Shown: piece by piece, positions 17,337 through 25,408 of the stretch
Numbering within the stretch: the first letter of the stretch is position 1
Layout of the letters: every line of letters starts with the position of its first letter
Assembly: GCF_900115095.1 (NCBI RefSeq)
Contig: NZ_FOVH01000013.1
Span: forward strand, 186,001-250,000
DNA length: 64,000 nt
From: Actinomadura madurae
Lineage (GTDB): Bacteria > Actinomycetota > Actinomycetes > Streptosporangiales > Streptosporangiaceae
Reading direction: 5' to 3'
Made by a program: the position numbers and the translations under genes
The notes under the pieces: model-generated
The model's database searches: none
What the model saw: the letters and a program-made list of their open reading frames with translations, nothing else
Told to the model about the DNA's origin: nothing

Positions 17337-17636
17337 ATGCGGTCAGGTGAGAGCTTCGAGTGTGTGTCGTGCGACGCCATGGTCGTCGTGATCGGCGCCG
17401 CGGGGGCGGACGGCGTGCTGGTGTGCTGCGGCCTGCGGATGCGTGTGGCGAGGCCGGTTCCCTGCAGCGTCCGTCCGGTCACCACGCCCGAGGACGGGGT
17501 GGTCGCCGGCGCCTGGTACACCGATCCGGTCTCCGGGCTGAGGGTGCGCTGTACCAGGAGCGGAAAGGGCCCGTTCGAGTTCGGATACCGCCGGCTCGTC
17601 CGCCCGAGCACCTCGGTAGACCACAGCTTCGCCTGA
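17337..17636 (+). CDS. Desulforedoxin-like metal-site protein
   Basis: The 99-residue protein begins with FECVSCDAMVVVI and continues to VLVCCGLRM. This Cys-x2-Cys ... Cys-Cys spacing is that of the FeS4 site of desulforedoxin and of the N-terminus of desulfoferrodoxin. The rest (about 45-99) is a short beta-rich segment (GLRVRCTRSGKGPFEFGYRR) of no family I recognise; the superoxide-reductase His residues are absent. AGAGGGGA at 17321-17328 supports ATG 17337. It stands alone between the IclR genes and an acyl-CoA ligase. An iron or zinc site and a redox or regulatory role are possible, but the function is unknown. Confidence 0.6.
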   Translation: MRSGESFECVSCDAMVVVIGAAGADGVLVCCGLRMRVARPVPCSVRPVTTPEDGVVAGAWYTDPVSGLRVRCTRSGKGPFEFGYRRLVRPSTSVDHSFA

Positions 17637-17730
17637 GAGGAAGTCCTCGGCGCCCCCGCCGAATTACTCCGGGATATCGAAAGCCGATGAAGCCACATCG
17701 GAAAGCATCGTGAAAGCGCACCGGGCGTCG

Positions 17731-17744
17731 TGCAGGAATCTGAA
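17731..17744. promoter_or_regulatory. TTCAGA-type element, site 4
   Basis: TGCAGGAATCTGAA reads TTCAGATTCCTGCA on the other strand: the constant TTCAGA half with a TGCA outer arm. It lies 69 bases before the acyl-CoA ligase start. A weaker relative (AATCGCCATCTGAG) is at 17186-17199, before the desulforedoxin-like gene. Confidence 0.5.
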
Positions 17745-17813
17745 ATGTCGAGGCTGGAACGCCGACCTCATCAGCGCGAGGTTGGTGCCAGCGGCCTTGA
17801 CGAGAGGATCACG

Positions 17814-19427
17814 ATGAGCGCACGTCCCACCGACGACCGGGTCACGGTCGTCGAGTTGCTACGACGATGCGTGGAGCACGACCCTCACCGAACGTTCCTC
17901 GACCTCAACGGTGAGACCTACTCGTACGCCGACGTCTGGCGGCGCGCGCAGGAGATGGCCGGCGGGCTGGCCGCGCTCGGCGTCAGCGCCGGACAGACCG
18001 TCGTCAGCATGCAGGACACGCACATCGACGCCGTGGCGTCGTGGTTCGGCGCCAACCTGCTCGGCGCGGTGTGGGTGGGCACGAACACCGCCCTGCGCGG
18101 TGAGTTCCTCCGCCACGTCGTGACCGATGCCGGCTCCGCGGTGGTGATCTGCGAACAGGACTTCGTCGACCGGTTCACCGCGATCTCCGACCGGCTCCCC
18201 GGGGTGGCACGGGTGCTGCACCGCGGCGAGCCGCTCGGCCGGCGGTCGGACGACCTGCGCATCGAGCCCCTGGCCGACCACCTGCAGCCGCTCACCACGC
18301 CGGTGTACGCCCCGACCCCCGACGATCTCACCTGTCTCACCTACACCGGGGGGACGACCGGGCCGTCCAAGGGCTGCATGATCAGCCACGGATACGCCGT
18401 CAACATCGCCCGGCGCGGCCTGGTCCAGACCCGGCGCACCTCCGAGGAGGTGAACTGGAACCCGCTGCCGATGTTCCACCTCAACGTCCTGTCCATGACG
18501 ATCATCTCCACGATGCTCGTGCAGGGCACGGCGGCGCTCGCCCCGCGTTTCTCGGTGTCCAGGTTCTGGCCGGAGATCGAACGGACCGGCGCGCGGGTGG
18601 TGAACCTGATCGGCGCCATGCCCGTGATGATCGCCCAGCAGCCCGACACCCCCGAGATGCAGCGGTGCTACGGGCAGATCCGCATGGTCCACTGCGTCCC
18701 GTTCCCGCCCGCCTTGCAGGAGGTCTGGCGCGAGCGGTTCGGCGTCAAGACCCCGGGGTCGAAGGGGTACGGCATGACCGAGGTCTTCCCGATGACCTTC
18801 CAGTCCGCGGAGGACGACTCACCCGCCGCGAGCGCCGGGCGCACGAACGAGACCGACTTCGAGGTGCGCGTCGTCGATGAGAACGACAACGAGCTGCCCG
18901 CGGGTCAGGTGGGCGAGGTGGTGTGCCGGCCACGTCGCCCGAACGTGATGTTCAAGGGCTACTGGCGCCGTCCGGGGGCCACGCTCGACGCCACCAGGAA
19001 CCTGTGGTTCCACTCCGGTGACCTGGGGAGGTTCGACGAGGAGGGCCACTTCTACTTCGTCGACCGCAAGCACGACTACCTGCGCCGCCGCGGCGAGAAC
19101 ATCTCCAGCAAGGAGGTCGAGGCCGCCTACGCCGCGCATCCGGAGATCCGGCAGGTCGCGGTGCACGCCGTCCGGTCCGATCTCTCCGAGGACGACCTGA
19201 AGGTCACCGCGGTGCGGGCGGCGGGATCGGACCTCAGCGCCGAGGAGCTCTTCGAGTGGTCCAAGGAGCGCGTGCCGTACTTCGCGCTCCCGCGCTACAT
19301 CGAGTTCCGCGACGAACTCCCGCTCAGCCCGACCGGGCACGTGCAGAAGCACCTGCTGCGTGACCAGGGGCGCACACCCGCGACCTGGGACCGCGAGGTC
19401 GCCGGCGTGACCTGGGAGCGGCGGTGA
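17814..19427 (+). CDS. Acyl-CoA ligase (AMP-binding family)
   Basis: The 537-residue ANL-type ligase has TYTGGTTGPSKGCMISHG (ATP P-loop), KGYGMTEVFP (A5), LWFHSGDLGRF (A7), VDRKHDYLRRRGENISSKEV (A8) and the catalytic Lys in SPTGHVQKHLL. The YLRRRGENIS form is that of the CaiC/crotonobetaine-ligase-like branch, which often handles short or branched acids. AGAGGA at 17803-17808 favours ATG 17814 over an earlier in-frame start. Its stop overlaps the next gene as GTGA. With two thiolase-type genes following, it activates an acid for chain shortening. Confidence 0.88.
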   Translation: MSARPTDDRVTVVELLRRCVEHDPHRTFLDLNGETYSYADVWRRAQEMAGGLAALGVSAGQTVVSMQDTHIDAVASWFGANLLGAVWVGTNTALRGEFLRHVVTDAGSAVVICEQDFVDRFTAISDRLPGVARVLHRGEPLGRRSDDLRIEPLADHLQPLTTPVYAPTPDDLTCLTYTGGTTGPSKGCMISHGYAVNIARRGLVQTRRTSEEVNWNPLPMFHLNVLSMTIISTMLVQGTAALAPRFSVSRFWPEIERTGARVVNLIGAMPVMIAQQPDTPEMQRCYGQIRMVHCVPFPPALQEVWRERFGVKTPGSKGYGMTEVFPMTFQSAEDDSPAASAGRTNETDFEVRVVDENDNELPAGQVGEVVCRPRRPNVMFKGYWRRPGATLDATRNLWFHSGDLGRFDEEGHFYFVDRKHDYLRRRGENISSKEVEAAYAAHPEIRQVAVHAVRSDLSEDDLKVTAVRAAGSDLSAEELFEWSKERVPYFALPRYIEFRDELPLSPTGHVQKHLLRDQGRTPATWDREVAGVTWERR

Positions 19428-20602
19428 CCGCCTCCGTCCGCGACCGGTGCGCCATAACGGGGGTCGGCACCACGGACTTCAGCCGTGAGTCCGGCCGCTC
19501 GGTGCTCACCCTCGCCGCGCAGGCGTCGCTCGCCGCGATCCGGGACGCCGGCCTGGCCCCCTCGGACATCGACGGCATCGTGCGCTGCGAGATGGACGAG
19601 GCCCTGCACGCGGACGTCGCCGCCGCCCTGGGCATGACCAACGTCGCGTTCTGGGCGGCCGGCAGCTGGGCGGGCGCCGCGCCCTGCGGGATGGTCGGGC
19701 TGGCCGTTGACGCGATACTCGCGGGGCGGGCGAACAACGTGCTGGTGTTCCGTTCGCTGAACGGACGGTCGGGCAGGCGATTCGGCCAGGGCTGGGCAGC
19801 CGACGCCAGCGTCGGCGGCGGCGGCACCTACCTGGAGTACCTGATGCCCTACGGCCTGGCCTCGCCCGGCATGGCGTACGCGATGTTCGCCCGCCGTCAC
19901 ATGACCGAGTTCGGGACGACCGCCGAGCAGCTGGGCCATATCGCCCTGGCCTGCCACGCGCGCGCGAACGAGAACCCGGCCGCGCAGCGGTACGGCCGCC
20001 CGCTGACGATGGCCGACTACCTCGGCGCGCGAACGATCGCGGACCCGCTGCGCCTGTACGACTTCTGCCTGGAGACCGACGGCGCCGCGGCGGTGATCGT
20101 CACCGCCGCCGACCGGGCGCAGGACGGCCCCAAGCGCGGAGTGCTCATCCGCGCGGTGACGCAGGGCGACCTGCCCCGACCCCGTCTGGGCGGTCTCTGG
20201 GGGAATCTGCTGAGCGGCCCGCTGATCAACCAAGGGAGCGCACTGGCACAGCGGCTCTATCGCGACGCGGGCCTGGGACCGGCGGACATCGACGTCGCCC
20301 AGATCTACGACTGCTTCACCATCACCGTCCTGATGCAGTTGGAGGACTACGGCTTCTGCGCCGCGGGCGAAGGCGGTCCGTTCGCGGCCGACGGAGCACT
20401 GGAACTCGGCGGATCGCTGCCGCTCAACACGTCCGGCGGGAATCTCGCCGACGGCTACATCCACGGCATGAGCCACGTCGTCGAGGGGGTGCGGCAACTG
20501 CGAGGCGAATCCACGGCACCGGTCCCTGGTGCGGAGACCTGCCTCGTGACATCGGGAACCCCCGGCCCTGGTTCGAGCGCGCTCATCCTGCGCGCGGGCT
20601 GA
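19424..20602 (+). CDS. Thiolase-like (SCP-x/lipid-transfer type) protein without the usual nucleophile
   Basis: The 392-residue protein has the thiolase fold signature (ITGVGTTDFSRESGRSVLTLA, DIDGIV, YDCFTITVLMQLEDYGFC). The position that carries the nucleophile in true thiolases reads AGSWAGAAPCGM rather than CASG, and the C-terminal loop is NTSGGNLADGYIHG instead of GHPxGATG. Such thiolase-like proteins, usually paired with a DUF35 zinc protein, can act as retro-aldolases on hydroxyacyl-CoA esters in steroid side-chain breakdown. A DUF35 gene lies three genes downstream (23171). The role here is inferred. Confidence 0.8.
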   Translation: MTASVRDRCAITGVGTTDFSRESGRSVLTLAAQASLAAIRDAGLAPSDIDGIVRCEMDEALHADVAAALGMTNVAFWAAGSWAGAAPCGMVGLAVDAILAGRANNVLVFRSLNGRSGRRFGQGWAADASVGGGGTYLEYLMPYGLASPGMAYAMFARRHMTEFGTTAEQLGHIALACHARANENPAAQRYGRPLTMADYLGARTIADPLRLYDFCLETDGAAAVIVTAADRAQDGPKRGVLIRAVTQGDLPRPRLGGLWGNLLSGPLINQGSALAQRLYRDAGLGPADIDVAQIYDCFTITVLMQLEDYGFCAAGEGGPFAADGALELGGSLPLNTSGGNLADGYIHGMSHVVEGVRQLRGESTAPVPGAETCLVTSGTPGPGSSALILRAG

Positions 20603-20620
20603 CCTCCAGAAGGGACGAGC

Positions 20621-21844
20621 ATGCCCACTCCAGTCTTCATCCTCGGCGGATGGCAGTCGGACTTCGCCCAGAAGGCACCCGGCGGGGACGTCTACCCGCT
20701 GATCGAGTCCGCGACCTTCGGGACGCTCGACGACGCGGGAATCGCGCCCGCGGACGTCGAGGTCGTCCACGTCGGGAACTTCGCGGGCGAGCTGTTCAAC
20801 TTCCAGGGGCAGATGGGCGGCCTGGTCGCCGCGGCCCATCGAGACCTGGCCGGCAAACCCGCCTCACGGCACGAGGCCGCCTGCGCCTCGGGCAGTATGG
20901 CCGTCCTCGCCGCGATGTCGGACCTGGAGAGCGGACGCTACGGCACCGCGCTCGTCCTCGGCGCCGAGGTGCTCCGCAACGTCCCCGGGGCCGAAGCGGG
21001 CGTTCGGCTGGGATGCGCCGCGTGGACGGGCCGCGAAGTCGTGGACGAGCCGTTCCCCTGGCCGAGCATGTTCGACCGTATGGCGGTCGAGTACGAGCGC
21101 CGGTACGGGCTCGACCATCGGCACCTCGGCCGTATCGCCGAGATCAACGTGGGCAACGCCCGGCGCAACGGCAACGCGCAGACGCGGTCGTGGGAGATCC
21201 CAGAAGGCTCCTATCACGCCGACGACGAGGTGAATCCCGGTGTCGGCGCCATTCTGCGCAAGCAGGACTGCAGCCGGACCACGGACGGGTCGGCCGGCGT
21301 GGTCCTGGCATCCGAGAAGGTCGCAGGCGAGTGGGCCCGGGCACGTGGCATCGCGCTGGAGTCCGTGCCGCGCATCCAGGGCTGGGGACACCGCACCGGG
21401 ACGATGCTGTTGGAGGACAAACTGGCGGCCGGCGCCCGTGCGGAGTACGTCTTCCCTCACCTGCGCACGGCGATCGTCGACTCCTTCCGCCGAGCCGGCA
21501 TCTCCAGTCCGTACGAACTCGACGCCATCGAGACCCACGACTGCTTCTCGATCTCCGAGTACATCGCCCTCGACCACTTTGGGATCACCTCTCCGGGCAA
21601 GGCCTGGCAGGCGGTCGAGGACGGCACGATCGAGCCGGGCGGCCGCCTGCCCGTCAACCCCAGCGGCGGGCTCCTCGGACTCGGACATCCCGTCGGCGCC
21701 ACCGGCGTGCGCATGCTCCTCGACGGCGCCAAGCAGGTCGGCGGCCGGGCCGGCGACTACCAGGTTCCCGGCGCCCGGCGGGTCGGCCTGCTGAACCTCG
21801 GCGGCTCCGCGACCACCGTCGCCACGTTCGTCGTCGGTGTCTGA
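20621..21844 (+). CDS. Acetyl-CoA acetyltransferase (thiolase)
   Basis: The 407-residue protein keeps the thiolase catalytic set: Cys88 in AACASGS, NPSGG, and His356 in GHPVGATG. HDCFSISEYIALDHFG is the family's dimer and active-site stretch. It would cleave a 3-ketoacyl-CoA with CoA to release acetyl- or propionyl-CoA. It starts 18 bases after the thiolase-like gene, with GAAGGGACG before the ATG, and is the last gene of the ligase-thiolase unit. Unlike its upstream neighbour it looks fully equipped for thiolysis. Confidence 0.86.
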   Translation: MPTPVFILGGWQSDFAQKAPGGDVYPLIESATFGTLDDAGIAPADVEVVHVGNFAGELFNFQGQMGGLVAAAHRDLAGKPASRHEAACASGSMAVLAAMSDLESGRYGTALVLGAEVLRNVPGAEAGVRLGCAAWTGREVVDEPFPWPSMFDRMAVEYERRYGLDHRHLGRIAEINVGNARRNGNAQTRSWEIPEGSYHADDEVNPGVGAILRKQDCSRTTDGSAGVVLASEKVAGEWARARGIALESVPRIQGWGHRTGTMLLEDKLAAGARAEYVFPHLRTAIVDSFRRAGISSPYELDAIETHDCFSISEYIALDHFGITSPGKAWQAVEDGTIEPGGRLPVNPSGGLLGLGHPVGATGVRMLLDGAKQVGGRAGDYQVPGARRVGLLNLGGSATTVATFVVGV

Positions 21845-21864
21845 AGGGCCTAGTCCGGCGGGCG

Positions 21865-21892
21865 GTTGCTTCATCTGAATTCGTGAGTCTCG
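21865..21892 (+). promoter_or_regulatory. Shared upstream element of the amidohydrolase gene (site 5)
   Basis: GTTGCTTCATCTGAA, four bases, then TGAGTCTCG: the same 15 and 9 bases in the same spacing as at 12576-12603. It lies 67 bases before the amidohydrolase ATG at 21960. The identity in two unrelated intergenic regions argues for a shared control site. Confidence 0.6.
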
Positions 21893-21959
21893 TGAAATGC
21901 CACGGCACCAGGAATTCTAGGAATTGCAGGCAAGCGCAGTTCTCATCGAGGAGGTCGTC

Positions 21960-23174
21960 ATGAGTACGCCGCTGATTATCGACACCGACACGCATGTGAA
22001 CGAGCCGCGTGATCTGTGGACCAGCCGGATGTCCCGGGAGCGATGGGGCGACCTGATTCCCGAGGTGCGCTGGATCGACGACCGGCAGGGCGAATACTGG
22101 TGCATGGCCGGAAAGCCGTTGTTCACCGTCGGCACCTGCATCATGGTGCCGGATGAGAACGGGCGGCCGATCCGCTCGCCGAGGTTTCCGGACTACGCGC
22201 AGACCTACGAGCAGATGCACCCGTCCGCCTACGTCGCGACCGAGCGGCTGAAGGTCCTGGACTCCTACGGGATCCAGGCCGCCGCGCTGTTCCCGAACCT
22301 GGGCTTCGTGGGGCCGAACATCTTCGCGGCCGCCGGCTCCGACGCGCTCGAGTTCCAGACCGCCGCGCTGCAGGCGTACAACGACTTCCTGCTCGAATGG
22401 TGCAGCGCGGACCCGGACCGCCTGCTCTCGCTGGCGCTGATCCCGTACTGGGACGTCGACGCCGCGGTCGCCGAGATCGAGCGCTGCGCGGCGCTCGGGC
22501 ACAAGGGCCTGGTCTCGACCGGCAAGCCGCAGGAGCACGGCCAGCCGCTGTTCGTGGACCCCTACTGGGACCGGATGTGGGCGGCGGCTCAGGACGCCGG
22601 CCTGTCCATCAGCTTCCACGTGGGCGGCGGGGATCTGAGCCGGCACATGAATCCGGAGCGCATCGAGAAGGAAGGCTGGCGCGGGACGCTGGCGCGATTG
22701 ACGACGAGCTTCTTCCTGGAGAGCGGGATCGGAGTCGCCGACCTGCTGATGTCCGGCGTGCTGGCCCGGTTCCCCCGGCTGAGGTTCGTGTCGGTGGAGA
22801 GTGCGATCGGATGGATCCCCTTCCTTCTGGAGTCGCTCGATTTCCACTTCAAGAAGTACGAGCCGTGGGTCGAGCGGCCGGAGTTCGCGGCCAGCGACCT
22901 TCTGCCCAGCGACTACTTCCGCCGGCAGGTGTTCGCGAACTTCTGGTACGAGAAGCTGCAGCCCTGGCACGTGGAGGCGATAGGCACGGACAACCTGCTC
23001 TTCGAGACGGACTACCCGCACCAGACGTGCCTGACCGGCGACGAGATCACCGAGGCGATCGACACCAGCCTCAGCGGTCTTCCCGAGGCGGATCGCGAGA
23101 AGGTCCTCTGGCGCAACGCCGCGTCGCTGTACAACCTCGACGTCGCCAAGCTCGAAGCGCTGAACACGCCGTGA
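21960..23174 (+). CDS. Amidohydrolase-family (ACMSD-like) protein 1
   Basis: A 404-residue TIM-barrel metal hydrolase or decarboxylase of the amidohydrolase-2 family. IDTDTHVNEP near the N-terminus supplies the first metal ligands, FHVGGGD the barrel His, VSVESAIGWIPF a conserved strand, and FETDYPHQT the last Asp-containing motif. Members include ACMSD and resorcylate-type decarboxylases and hydratase-like enzymes. GAGGAGG stands just before ATG 21960. Its GTGA overlap with the DUF35 gene links it to acyl-CoA chemistry. The reaction cannot be assigned from sequence alone. Confidence 0.82.
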   Translation: MSTPLIIDTDTHVNEPRDLWTSRMSRERWGDLIPEVRWIDDRQGEYWCMAGKPLFTVGTCIMVPDENGRPIRSPRFPDYAQTYEQMHPSAYVATERLKVLDSYGIQAAALFPNLGFVGPNIFAAAGSDALEFQTAALQAYNDFLLEWCSADPDRLLSLALIPYWDVDAAVAEIERCAALGHKGLVSTGKPQEHGQPLFVDPYWDRMWAAAQDAGLSISFHVGGGDLSRHMNPERIEKEGWRGTLARLTTSFFLESGIGVADLLMSGVLARFPRLRFVSVESAIGWIPFLLESLDFHFKKYEPWVERPEFAASDLLPSDYFRRQVFANFWYEKLQPWHVEAIGTDNLLFETDYPHQTCLTGDEITEAIDTSLSGLPEADREKVLWRNAASLYNLDVAKLEALNTP

Positions 23175-23584
23175 CGTCCGCGCCGCTGCCGGTGGTCGAT
23201 GATCCGGACACCGGCGGGTTCTGGACGGCGGCGCGGCGCGGCGAGGTCGCGGTCTGCCGTTGCGCGCGGTGCGGTGAGCTCGTCCACTTGCCGCGCGGCA
23301 TCTGCCACCGGTGCCACGGCACCCGCATCGAATGGGAGGCGGTCACGCCACGAGCCCGGCTCGTGGCGTGGACCGTTGCCGAACACCAGGTGCATCCGGC
23401 GTTCCCGGTGCCCTACACGGTCGTGCTCGTGGAGTTGCAGGACGTGCCGGAGGTCCGGCTGGCCGGCCACCTCCCCGGCCGTCCCGCCCTGGTGGCGGAT
23501 ATGCCGATGCGGGCCGTCTTCCGCGAAGCCGCACCGGGCGTGTCACTGGTCGACTGGGCTCCCGAGGCGGCTGACGCCATTTGA
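23171..23584 (+). CDS. DUF35/OB-fold zinc-ribbon acyl-CoA-binding partner
   Basis: The 137-residue protein has a rubredoxin-like zinc ribbon, CARCGELVHLPRGICHRCHG (Cys-x2-Cys ... Cys-x2-Cys), followed by an OB-fold domain (VAWTVAEHQVHPAF, PYTVVLVEL). DUF35 proteins bind acyl-CoA and pair with thiolase-like or MaoC proteins; in steroid degradation such pairs form aldolases and hydratases. Here the likely partner is the thiolase-like protein at 19424, although an amidohydrolase gene lies between. The GTG start overlaps the preceding stop. Confidence 0.85.
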   Translation: MTSAPLPVVDDPDTGGFWTAARRGEVAVCRCARCGELVHLPRGICHRCHGTRIEWEAVTPRARLVAWTVAEHQVHPAFPVPYTVVLVELQDVPEVRLAGHLPGRPALVADMPMRAVFREAAPGVSLVDWAPEAADAI

Positions 23585-23590
23585 ATTCGG

Positions 23591-23612
23591 GCCGCTTGTC
23601 GGCACGAGCGGC
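23591..23612 (+). terminator. Possible hairpin terminator
   Basis: GCCGCTTG (23591-23598) pairs with CGAGCGGC (23605-23612) across a six-base loop, with one G-T pair, seven bases after the DUF35 stop. The 8-bp stem is modest, so readthrough into the next gene is possible. Confidence 0.4.
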
Positions 23613-23671
23613 AGGCACTTGAGTAGCGCTAGTGGTTAGCCGGCAAATCGTCGCATGGATTGGGGCAGGTC

Positions 23672-24883
23672 ATGATTTTCGATTTCGACCAGCATCTGTT
23701 CGAGTACCCGGGGATGTGGGTCGATCACATCGCACCGGAGGAGCGCGATCTGGCGCTGACGGTGGAGCGGGATGAGCTGGGATTCCCGTGGGTCTTCTCG
23801 CGCGCGACCAATCAGCGGATCTACATTTACGCGAAGACGGTCCCGGAGGACGGCTTCGCCTCCCATGTCACCCCCTGGCAGCGCTGGAAGGACCACCAGT
23901 CGCCGGAGACCGACTATCTCGCCGATGTCCCGGAGGATCTGCAGTACGCGGGCGCGCGGGTGAGGAAGCTCGACGAGCAGGGAGTCGACAAGGCGCTGCT
24001 GCTCCCGCACTTCGGCTTCCTCTGGGGCCGCCAGCTCGGCGGCCGGCTCGACATCATGCGGGCCAACCTGTCGGCGTGGAACAGGTGGGCCGCCAGCGTC
24101 AAGCAGGACGGCGGCGAGCGGCTGGAGCCGACCGGCCACGTCACGCTGCGCGGCGGCGATCCGGCCTGGCTGGAGAGGGAACTGGCCTACCTGGCCCGCA
24201 GCGGCGTCCGGTTCGCGCTGATCTCCTACGGGCTGGTGGACGGCCGGCGCATGTCGCACCCGGACCACGACCGTGCCTGGAAGGCGTTCGTCGACAACGG
24301 GATCATCCCCGTGTTCCACATCCAGGACGGCGACGTGCGCGCCTCCGGCCTGCCGGAGGGATGGTTCGAGGCCGACGGCGACCCGCTGTTCGGCCCGCTG
24401 GACTTCGTGTTCAGCCACCTCGGCGTCCAGGTCGCCGTGGCCGATCTGATCCTGGGCGGCGTCTTCGACCGGTTCCCTTCGCTGAAGTTCGTCACCGTCG
24501 AGCTGACCGCCGGGTGGATCAACCCGCTGATCTCCGGCGGAACCGGCATCCCCGGCAGCATCGGCGGCGTGGTGAACGGCCCCGGCCTGGACGTGTCGTA
24601 CCGCGTGGAGGGCTTCTTCCGCCGTAACACGGTGGCCCTGAAGAGGGCGCCCAGCGAGTACCTGTACGAGCACTTCCGTTCGACGGTGAACCCCGTGGAA
24701 CCGCTCGGCAGCTATGTCGAGTCGGGCCTGGGCGACAACCTCCTCTTCGGTGGCGACTACCCGCACAGCGAGGGCTTCCTCAAGGCGGTCGACACCTTCC
24801 AGCCCGTGGTCGCCGACCTCACGGAGGAGCAGAAGTCGAAGTTCTTCGGTGGGACCGCGGGGGCCCTCCTCACCGCGTCCTGA
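23672..24883 (+). CDS. Amidohydrolase-family (ACMSD-like) protein 2
   Basis: The 403-residue protein is a second amidohydrolase-2 TIM barrel, clearly related to the one at 21960 but well diverged. FDFDQHLFEYPGMW holds the first metal ligands, VFHIQDGD the barrel His, VTVELTAGWIN the matching strand and FGGDYPHSEGF the final Asp motif. ATG 23672 is preceded by GGGGCAGG. Two such genes in one cluster suggest either two steps or a heteromeric enzyme. It is followed 53 bases later by the epoxide-hydrolase-like gene. The reaction is unassigned. Confidence 0.82.
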   Translation: MIFDFDQHLFEYPGMWVDHIAPEERDLALTVERDELGFPWVFSRATNQRIYIYAKTVPEDGFASHVTPWQRWKDHQSPETDYLADVPEDLQYAGARVRKLDEQGVDKALLLPHFGFLWGRQLGGRLDIMRANLSAWNRWAASVKQDGGERLEPTGHVTLRGGDPAWLERELAYLARSGVRFALISYGLVDGRRMSHPDHDRAWKAFVDNGIIPVFHIQDGDVRASGLPEGWFEADGDPLFGPLDFVFSHLGVQVAVADLILGGVFDRFPSLKFVTVELTAGWINPLISGGTGIPGSIGGVVNGPGLDVSYRVEGFFRRNTVALKRAPSEYLYEHFRSTVNPVEPLGSYVESGLGDNLLFGGDYPHSEGFLKAVDTFQPVVADLTEEQKSKFFGGTAGALLTAS

Positions 24884-24936
24884 CCAGGGCGCGATCACCC
24901 CACCTCCGCATTCGATCCGGCAGATATGGAGATCTC

Positions 24937-25374
24937 ATGAGCAACATCGACATCGTCAAGGCGTTCCTCGACGGCATGCACAAGCCGATCTCGCAAGTGC
25001 CCGACCACCTGCGCGCGTCCTTGACCGAGGACGCCGAGTGGGGCAACAGCGGCTTCCCGCCGGCCGTCGGCATCGAGGACATCGTCGGCAAGCACGAAGC
25101 GAGCCAGCAGGTCTTCGGCGACTACGTGATGGAGATCCAGCTGCTCAACATCGCCGTCGACGGTGACGTCGTCTTCACCGAGCGGATCGATGTCGGCCGG
25201 ACCCAGGCCGGCGAGGAGCTCCTCACGGTCCCCGTCGTCGGCGTCTTCACCGTGCGCGACGGCAAGATCGCGCGCTGGACCGACTACTTCGACCCGGCCG
25301 GCCTGCTCAAGCACCTCGGCACGCTCCCGGACGTCGAGAGCTACTTCACCGGCAAGTCCGCCGCGGCCTCCTGA
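24937..25374 (+). CDS. Limonene-epoxide-hydrolase-like / NTF2-fold protein
   Basis: The 145-residue protein has the NTF2/SnoaL fold: an N-terminal helix (NIDIVKAFLDGM), then curved beta strands. VVFTERID and VFTVRDGKIARWTDYFD resemble the Arg and Asp strands of limonene-1,2-epoxide hydrolase, whose catalytic triad is Asp-Arg-Asp. That enzyme opens epoxides with water. In a cluster with a ketone monooxygenase, lactone-type esterase and acyl-CoA ligases, an epoxide hydrolase would fit a terpenoid-like route. Many NTF2-fold proteins have other activities, so this remains a guess. Confidence 0.65.
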   Translation: MSNIDIVKAFLDGMHKPISQVPDHLRASLTEDAEWGNSGFPPAVGIEDIVGKHEASQQVFGDYVMEIQLLNIAVDGDVVFTERIDVGRTQAGEELLTVPVVGVFTVRDGKIARWTDYFDPAGLLKHLGTLPDVESYFTGKSAAAS

Positions 25375-25408
25375 ACGGCCGGCGGACCGGGTCTGAGGAG
25401 GCGATCCA

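Noticed and set aside
20650..21963. Second long plus-strand frame over the thiolase gene
   Set aside because: The frame starting at 20621 has the thiolase Cys and His motifs and a ribosome site; the other is Arg-rich and random-looking.
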